From: Cryobacterium frigoriphilum
Lineage (GTDB): Bacteria; Actinomycetota; Actinomycetes; Actinomycetales; Microbacteriaceae
Length of the DNA stretch: 64,000 bases
Reading direction: 5' to 3'
Assembly (NCBI RefSeq): GCF_004403305.1
Contig: NZ_SOHE01000074.1
Coordinates: 1 to 64,000, forward strand
Shown here: piece after piece, positions 58,994-64,000 of the stretch
How the letters are laid out: each line of letters begins with the position of its first letter
How positions within the stretch are numbered: position 1 is the first letter of the stretch
The notes under the pieces: generated by a model
Database searches by the model: none
What the model saw: only the letters and a program-made list of their open reading frames with translations
What the model was told of the DNA's origin: nothing
Translations under genes and position numbers: made by a program

Positions 58994-59992
58994 CTAGAGG
59001 TAGTCGGGCGCCGCGCCCAGCCCGAAATGCTCTTCCAGGGTGCGGGTGCCGGAGTCGTGCATGGCCCCGGCCAGACCCACGCCGATGTAGCGGAAGTGCC
59101 ACGGCTCGTAGGCGAAGCCCGTCACGGCGGCCTTGTCGGCGGGGTAGCGCAGCAGAAAGCCGAAACGCCAGGCGTTGGCGACGAGCCACTGGCCTTCGGC
59201 CGTGTCGCCGAAGCAGGCGCTGAGCGAGCAGTTTCCCGAGACGGCCCCAATGTCGAGGGCGAGGCCGGTCTGGTGTTCGCTGTGGCCGGGGCGGGCCGAG
59301 GTGGTGTCGGCGTAGGTCTGGCCGCTGCGGGAGACGAATCCGGCGTAGAGGCCTTGCTGAACGGCATACGAGCGATACGCGCTGTTGGAGGCGAGTGCCA
59401 GGCCGGCCTCGGCGGAGGCGGCGCCGAACAGTGCGACGACGGCGGTGGAAGCCTCCTGCCGCAGCAGGGGCGCCCAGGTGTGCGCGACCGGAACGCTCAC
59501 CAGATCGGCGGGCACGTATCCGGCGGAGCCCAGGGCGCGGGCCTTGTTGACGACGACGGTGATGCTGGCCGGGTCGTCGAGCGCGGGGTTGCCCGAGTTG
59601 ACCGGCGGCGCCGCGGTCGGCGTCGGTGTTGCCGTCGGGGTCGGGGTCGGCAGCGCGACCGGGGCGGGAGCCGCCTCTGGTACCGGGCGCAGGGCGGCAA
59701 TGCGCGCGACCTCGGCGGCGATCACGGCTGCCGCGGCGGCTTCGTCGGCTCGCGTGGCGGCCGAGGCGGCGGCGGATGCTTCGGCGACGGCAACCCTGGC
59801 CGCTGCAGCATCGGCGGTATCGGCAGCGGATGCCGCGGCCTCGGCGCCGCGCGCGGCCCCGTAACCGAGAGAACCGGCAGCGAGCACGACGATGAGAGCA
59901 CCGGCCGCGGCGCGGGCGCGCAGTCGGCGGCGACCGTGCTGCTCCGGCGCAGCAACTCGCACCGACACGGGGGGCAGACGTTTCGCTCGCAC
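58994..59992 (-). CDS. VanY-type D-alanyl-D-alanine carboxypeptidase (M15)
   Basis: A 332-residue protein with a signal/anchor segment (~30-48, AAAGALIVVLAAGSLGYGA), a long Ala-rich helix (~50-100), a Thr/Pro linker and an M15 peptidase domain (~150-332). The zinc ligands are in ARPGHSEHQTGLALDIG (His and Asp of the S-x-H-x6-D motif) and EPWHFRYIG (His). It should trim the terminal D-Ala from peptidoglycan stem peptides. GTG 59992 is the likely start. The Ala-rich helix may act as a rod that spaces the enzyme from the membrane. Confidence 0.92.
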   Translation of the reverse strand: MRAKRLPPVSVRVAAPEQHGRRRLRARAAAGALIVVLAAGSLGYGAARGAEAAASAADTADAAAARVAVAEASAAASAATRADEAAAAAVIAAEVARIAALRPVPEAAPAPVALPTPTPTATPTPTAAPPVNSGNPALDDPASITVVVNKARALGSAGYVPADLVSVPVAHTWAPLLRQEASTAVVALFGAASAEAGLALASNSAYRSYAVQQGLYAGFVSRSGQTYADTTSARPGHSEHQTGLALDIGAVSGNCSLSACFGDTAEGQWLVANAWRFGFLLRYPADKAAVTGFAYEPWHFRYIGVGLAGAMHDSGTRTLEEHFGLGAAPDYL

Positions 59993-60122
59993 GTGCCGAG
60001 CCTAGTAGCCGCGAGGCCCCCCGCCGCCGCATCCGCCGCCCCGCACGGCTCACTCGCGGAGATTTTCGGGGGTGGGGGGATGGGGTGGGAATGTTTGGGG
60101 GGTGCGCCTTGTTGGATTACAG

Positions 60123-60827
60123 ATGCGCATTCTTATAGCAGGTGGACATGGAAAAATCGCTCGAATTCTGACCCGGGAGCTGGTGGCAGGCGGACATGAG
60201 GTGACCGGCCTGATTCGCAATGACGAGCAGGGCGCCGACCTCATGCTCGACGGTGCGACGCCGGTCGTGCTCGACATCGAAACGGCCACAACAGCGGAGG
60301 TGACCGCCGCCCTCACCGGATTCGACGTCGCCGTCTTCGCGGCCGGCGCCGGCGGAGGCAGCGGCGACGCCCGCAAGCAGACCGTCGACTTCGGCGGCTC
60401 CGTCAAGCTCGCCGACGCCGCAGAGGCCGCCGGGGTACGCCGCTTCATTCAGATCTCCTCGACCGGCAACGACCTCGTTCGTGACGGCGGCCTTCCGGTC
60501 GGACTCGATGAGGGCATGCTCGCCTACTTCCAGGCCAAGCTCGCCGCCGAAGACGACCTCAAGCCCCGCGATCTCGACTGGACGATCGTGCGCCCCGGCG
60601 GGCTGACGGATGCCGACGGTACCGGACTCGTGCAGCTGCAGCTCTCGGGACCCGACCACACCGTGCCCGGATCCGTCGAGAAGCAGGGCACCGTGCCGCG
60701 CGCCGATGTGGCCGCAGTGCTCGCCGAACTCATTCGTACGGGCTCCGGCGTGCGCCAGACGCTGCACCTGCTTGAGGGCTACCTCGACGTCGAAGACGCG
60801 ATCGCGGCCCTGCCGGCCGCCAAGTAG
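60123..60827 (+). CDS. NAD(P)-binding oxidoreductase (SDR-like, NAD(P)H-binding family)
   Basis: A 234-residue Rossmann protein from ATG 60123, where MRILIAGGHGKIARILTREL gives the glycine motif at once. VAVFAAGAGGGSGDARKQTV and RFIQISSTGND follow, as in the YwnB/BVR-B-like group of atypical short-chain dehydrogenases. The usual Tyr-x-x-x-Lys is replaced by YFQAKLAAEDDL, i.e. Tyr and Lys four apart as YFQAK. The substrate is unknown; relatives act on flavins, biliverdin or quinones. It is followed by a clear terminator. Confidence 0.85.
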   Translation: MRILIAGGHGKIARILTRELVAGGHEVTGLIRNDEQGADLMLDGATPVVLDIETATTAEVTAALTGFDVAVFAAGAGGGSGDARKQTVDFGGSVKLADAAEAAGVRRFIQISSTGNDLVRDGGLPVGLDEGMLAYFQAKLAAEDDLKPRDLDWTIVRPGGLTDADGTGLVQLQLSGPDHTVPGSVEKQGTVPRADVAAVLAELIRTGSGVRQTLHLLEGYLDVEDAIAALPAAK

Positions 60828-60851
60828 GCCGACCGACCCGCACCGACCACG

Positions 60852-60895
60852 ACCGGAAGAAGCCTCGCCCCGCGGGTGCTTCTTCCGGTTTTTTG
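60852..60895 (+). terminator. Rho-independent terminator
   Basis: ACCGGAAGAAGC (60852-60863) pairs perfectly with GCTTCTTCCGGT (60878-60889), directly followed by a T-tract to 60894. It ends the NAD(P)-binding protein gene 25 bp after its stop and is the best intrinsic terminator in the window. Confidence 0.9.
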
Positions 60896-60965
60896 TCTGC
60901 CGGGGCTATCCTCTCAACTACCCCGCTGCTCGTGCGGGGCTCATGCAGGGAGCGGATCAAGGCTG

Positions 60966-62438
60966 ATGACACCCACCTCACTCACCACGTTTGCCTGGCC
61001 GGAGGGCTTCATCTGGGGCTCGGCGACCGCCGCCGCACAGGTCGAGGGCGCCGGCCATGAGGGCGGCAAAGAAGACTCGATCTGGGATGCCTTCGCCCGG
61101 GTTCCCGGCGCGATCGCCGGCGACGAGAACCTCGAAATCGCCGACGATCATTACCACCGGATGCCGGCCGACGTGGCGATCATGAAGCGACTGGGCCTTA
61201 GATCCTACCGATTCTCAACGAGCTGGGCCCGCGTGCGCCCCGGCGATCGCGCCGCAAACGGCGAGGGCCTCGACTTCTATTCCCGGCTGGTCGACGAGCT
61301 GCTCGAGGCGGGCATTCTGCCCTGGCTGACGCTGTACCACTGGGACCTGCCGCAGGCCCTCGAAGAGAAGGGCGGCTGGGCGAACCGCGACACCGCGGCC
61401 CGCTTCGTGGACTACGCGACGGATGTCTACGCCGCCCTCGGCGACCGCGTCACCCACTGGACCACCTTCAACGAGCCGTTCTGCTCCGCGCTGCTCGGCT
61501 ATGCCTCGGGCGTGCACGCCCCCGGCCGGCAGGATGGCCGCGCAGCCGTCGCCGCGGTGCACCATCAACACCTCGCCCACGGCCGGGCCGTGCTCGCGCT
61601 GCGCTCGAGCGGCGCCGAGCACATCGGCATCACCCTCAACCTCACCAACGCCGTGCCGCGCGACCCGAGCGACCCGGTTGACATCGACGCCGCCCGCCGC
61701 CTCGATTCGCTCGCCAATCGCATCTTTCTCGAGCCGATGCTGCTCGGGGCCTACCCCGCCGACACGCTGCGCGACCTCGAGGCGTTCGGTCTGTCCGAGG
61801 CGACCGGGCCGAACGGCGAGGCCGCGCTCATTCAGGCGGGCGACCTCGAGATCATCGGCACCCCCATCGACTTTCTCGGCGTCAACCATTACCACGATGA
61901 CTCGGTGAGTGGGCATCCACTGGCCGCCAGCGAAGGCGGCGACGCCGACAGCCACTCCGGCGGCGCGAGCCGGCCTGCCGGATCGCCCTGGGTCGGCTCG
62001 GAGCACCTCACTTTTCCGAGCCGCGGCCTGCCGCGCACGGCCATGGACTGGGAGGTCAACCCCGACGGCCTGCGGGCGCTGCTCGTGCGCCTCGGCGAGC
62101 AGTACCCGACCCTGCCGCCGCTGTACATCACCGAGAACGGTGCCGCCTACGACGACACCGTGGCGGCGGATGGCGCGGTGCACGACCGCGAGCGCACGCA
62201 GTACATCCTGGACCACGTCGCATCCGTCGCTCTGGCCATCGAGCAGGGAGCGGATGTGCGCGGCTACTTCGTCTGGTCACTGCTCGACAACTTCGAGTGG
62301 TCGTACGGGTACGGCAAACGTTTCGGCATCGTCAGGGTCGACTACGACACGCTCGAGCGCACGGTGAAAGACAGCGGACTCGCCTTCGCTGCCCTGATCG
62401 CGGGCACGGGCGGGGGCGGCAGCGCGCCGGCACGATGA
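60966..62438 (+). CDS. bglB: GH1-family beta-glucosidase
   Basis: A 490-residue glycoside hydrolase family 1 enzyme from ATG 60966, with AAGG before it; a longer frame overlaps the terminator. N-terminal signature FAWPEGFIWGSATAAAQVEG, acid/base Glu in HWTTFNEPFCSAL, nucleophile Glu in PPLYITENGAAYDD, and GYFVWSLLDNFEWSYGYGKR at the aglycone side. There is no signal peptide, so it acts on imported disaccharides such as cellobiose. The gene symbol is by family only. No sugar regulator or transporter is adjacent. Confidence 0.93.
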   Translation: MTPTSLTTFAWPEGFIWGSATAAAQVEGAGHEGGKEDSIWDAFARVPGAIAGDENLEIADDHYHRMPADVAIMKRLGLRSYRFSTSWARVRPGDRAANGEGLDFYSRLVDELLEAGILPWLTLYHWDLPQALEEKGGWANRDTAARFVDYATDVYAALGDRVTHWTTFNEPFCSALLGYASGVHAPGRQDGRAAVAAVHHQHLAHGRAVLALRSSGAEHIGITLNLTNAVPRDPSDPVDIDAARRLDSLANRIFLEPMLLGAYPADTLRDLEAFGLSEATGPNGEAALIQAGDLEIIGTPIDFLGVNHYHDDSVSGHPLAASEGGDADSHSGGASRPAGSPWVGSEHLTFPSRGLPRTAMDWEVNPDGLRALLVRLGEQYPTLPPLYITENGAAYDDTVAADGAVHDRERTQYILDHVASVALAIEQGADVRGYFVWSLLDNFEWSYGYGKRFGIVRVDYDTLERTVKDSGLAFAALIAGTGGGGSAPAR

Positions 62439-62455
62439 CGGATGCCGCCCCCGGC

Positions 62456-63379
62456 TCAGCGCAGCTGCGGCACAACCTCGGCGGCGAGAAACTCCAGGTG
62501 GTCGAGGTCGGAGAGGTCCATGATCTGCAGGTACACGCACTCGACGCCGTCGGCCGCGAGCGCGCCGAGGCGGTCGACGATCTCCGAGGCCGTGCCGGCG
62601 AGGCCGTGCGCGCGCAACTCGGCCGGCTCGCGGCCGATCGCCGCGGCCCGACGCGCGAACTCGACCTCGGTAGCCCCGCCCACCGCGATGAGTGCGGCGG
62701 AGTACACCAACGAATCCGGGTCACGGCCGATGCTCTGGCACGCGGCCCGCACGCCCGCGAACTTGCCGGCGATGTCGGCGAATTCGGGGAAGGGCAGGTT
62801 GAACTCCGTCGCGAAGCGCGCGGCGAGCGCCGGGGTGCGGCGGGCTCCTCCGCCGCCGACGATGACGGGCACGCGGGCCTGCGTCGGCTTCGGCAGGGCC
62901 GGCGACTCGATCAGCGTGTAATGCTCCCCATCGAAGCTGTAGCTCTCGCCGATCGGGGTGTTCCACAGCCCGGTGATGATCTCAAGCTGCTCCTCGAGCA
63001 TGCCGAACCGCTTGGGAGGGAACGGGATCCCATAGGCGAGGTGCTCCTTCTCGAACCAGCCGGTGCCGAGACCGAGCTCCACCCGGCCGCCGGACATCTG
63101 GTCGACCTGGGCGATCTGAATGGCGAGGATGCCCGGCGGCCGATAGGTGACCGAGGACACGAGCGTGCCGAGACGGATGCGTTCCGTCTCGCGGGCGAGC
63201 CCCGCCAGGGTGGTCCAGGCATCCGTCGGGCCGGGCAGGCCTGAGCCGTCTCCCATGGCGAGATAGTGGTCAGAGCGGAAGAACGCGTCGAAGCCGAGCC
63301 GTTCGGTGGCCTGCGCGACCGCGAGCACATCGTCGTAGCTGGCGCCCTGCTGGGGTTCGGTGAATACGCGGAATCTCAT
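62456..63379 (-). CDS. LLM-class flavin- or F420-dependent oxidoreductase
   Basis: A 307-residue luciferase-like monooxygenase from ATG 63379; the longer open frame is an extension over the methyltransferase gene. MRFRVFTEPQQGASYDDVL, GFDAFFRSDHYLAMG, RLGTLVSSVTYRPPGILA and GRVELGLGTGWFEKEHLAYG are typical of the F420-dependent subgroup found in actinobacteria (TIGR03560-like). The start overlaps the stop of the methyltransferase by 4 bp. The substrate is unknown. It converges with the GH1 gene with only 17 bp between ends. Confidence 0.9.
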   Translation of the reverse strand: MRFRVFTEPQQGASYDDVLAVAQATERLGFDAFFRSDHYLAMGDGSGLPGPTDAWTTLAGLARETERIRLGTLVSSVTYRPPGILAIQIAQVDQMSGGRVELGLGTGWFEKEHLAYGIPFPPKRFGMLEEQLEIITGLWNTPIGESYSFDGEHYTLIESPALPKPTQARVPVIVGGGGARRTPALAARFATEFNLPFPEFADIAGKFAGVRAACQSIGRDPDSLVYSAALIAVGGATEVEFARRAAAIGREPAELRAHGLAGTASEIVDRLGALAADGVECVYLQIMDLSDLDHLEFLAAEVVPQLR

Positions 63380-64000
63380 GAAACCAGTCTGCCAAGCCCC
63401 TCGGTCGGGGGGAAATCCAGGTGGTTCGGGTCGACGGCGGCGTCGGCGGCTTCGACGGGGCCGCCGAGCCCGTGCGGAAAGATCTGCACGTCGGGTACGA
63501 GCGCGAACCGAGCACGCATCACCGTGAGTGCCTCGGGGTTCTGGTCCACCAGCACGAAACGCCGACCGAGCGCCGCGGCGACCGCTCCGGTGGTGCCGCT
63601 GCCGGCGAAGAAGTCGAGCACCCAGTCGCCCTCGCGGCTCGAGGCCTGGATGATGCGGCGCAGAATGCCCACCGGCTTCTGGGTGGGGTAACCGGTTTTC
63701 TCCTTGCCGGTGGGCGACACGATCGTGTGCCACCAGACATCCGTCGGCAGCTTCCCCTTCGCCACTTTTTCCGGGGTGACCAGCCCCGGAGCCATATAAG
63801 GCTCGCGGTCGACCGTCGTCGAATCGAAGTAGTAGGCCTGCGGGTTCTTGACGTAGACGAGGATCGTGTCGTGTTTGGTCGGCCAGCGACTCTTCGACTT
63901 CGCTCCGTAGTCGTAGGCCCAGATCAGTTCGTTGAGAAAGCAGTCCCGGCCGAAGAGGGCGTCGAGCAGCACCTTCGCGTAGTGCGCCTCGCGGTAGTCG
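63376..64000 (-). CDS. DNA N4/N6 methyltransferase, C-terminal part (5' end outside window)
   Basis: The frame is open to the window edge (DYREAHYAKVLLDALFGRD at the visible beginning), so ~208 C-terminal residues are seen. TRD-side residues are followed by YPTQKPVGILRRIIQASSRE, motif X-like, and the SAM-binding motif DFFAGSGTTGAVAAALGRRF with VLVDQNPEAL. The order, with FAGSGTTG at the C-terminal end, is that of beta-class amino-methyltransferases; the DPPY catalytic motif should lie outside the window. It could be part of a restriction-modification system or an orphan enzyme; the partner, if any, is beyond the edge. The next gene overlaps by 4 bp. Confidence 0.88.
   Translation of the reverse strand, partial: DYREAHYAKVLLDALFGRDCFLNELIWAYDYGAKSKSRWPTKHDTILVYVKNPQAYYFDSTTVDREPYMAPGLVTPEKVAKGKLPTDVWWHTIVSPTGKEKTGYPTQKPVGILRRIIQASSREGDWVLDFFAGSGTTGAVAAALGRRFVLVDQNPEALTVMRARFALVPDVQIFPHGLGGPVEAADAAVDPNHLDFPPTEGLGRLVS

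Noticed and set aside
63380-63733. N-terminal extension of the LLM oxidoreductase
   Set aside because: It overlaps the methyltransferase gene; the family's first strand begins at ATG 63379.
1-64000. GCATCCG as a strand-polarised segregation or Chi-like signal
   Set aside because: Both orientations occur in the same genes without visible strand preference, so a polarity role is not supported by what I can see.

Overview
The window is high-GC actinobacterial chromosome. Codon use, the DUF222/HNH family gene, the frequent motif GCATCCG/CGGATGC and the gene neighbourhoods all suggest a member of the Microbacteriaceae (Cryobacterium/Leifsonia-like). This is an inference from gene content, since no 16S gene is present.

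Layout. (1) 1-5.3 kb: the 3' part of a repetitive, chaplin-like surface protein, a DUF222/HNH gene, a flavodoxin-type oxidoreductase and a type-B carboxylesterase. (2) 5.4-9.8 kb, minus strand: a carbohydrate ABC importer (solute-binding lipoprotein and two permeases, no ATPase) with a Gfo/Idh/MocA dehydrogenase. A strong hairpin and a 7x16-bp tandem repeat separate the binding protein gene from the permeases. (3) 10.2-37.6 kb, plus strand: the main feature, a tightly packed locus resembling a type VII (ESX/WXG100) secretion system. It encodes a ~2030-residue membrane-anchored Ig/FN3 protein, MoxR, DUF58, a transglutaminase-fold membrane protein without the usual Cys, RDD-FHA, PP2C phosphatase, FHA protein, Ser/Thr kinase, FHA-FHA-ABC exporter, a degenerate-FHA/wHTH-like protein and an FHA-bearing EccC/EssC-type FtsK ATPase. 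These are followed by a WXG100 protein, a WXG100-alpha/beta-hydrolase fusion (candidate effector) and a VWA/variant-LRR membrane protein. Most of the core genes overlap by 1-11 bases, so they are probably one transcript. Kinase, phosphatase and several FHA domains suggest phosphorylation-controlled assembly or secretion. (4) 37.8-41 kb, minus strand: an MMPL/RND exporter translationally coupled to its TetR repressor, with a visible operator.

(5) 41-50 kb: an accessory region with lower coding density. It holds decayed genes (DUF6880-like, luciferase-domain-like, probable relaxase and integrase fragments), a secreted orphan, a membrane-bound LuxR-type protein, three small toxin-antitoxin modules (RelE-type, YefM-YoeB, VapBC) and an AbiEi/AbiEii module. 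Most of the toxin-antitoxin modules have recognisable palindromic operators. The region ends 16 bp from the 3' end of a tRNA-Ser(GCU), as expected for the remains of an integrated element.

(6) 50-64 kb: core genome. It has an LCP-family cell-wall ligase, tRNA-Ser(UGA), a HAD phosphatase, serS, a lipid kinase, pheA, pgm, two secreted cell-wall-type enzymes (Amidase_6 and VanY-type carboxypeptidase), an NAD(P)-binding protein, a GH1 beta-glucosidase, an LLM flavin/F420 oxidoreductase and the 3' part of a DNA methyltransferase that runs off the window.
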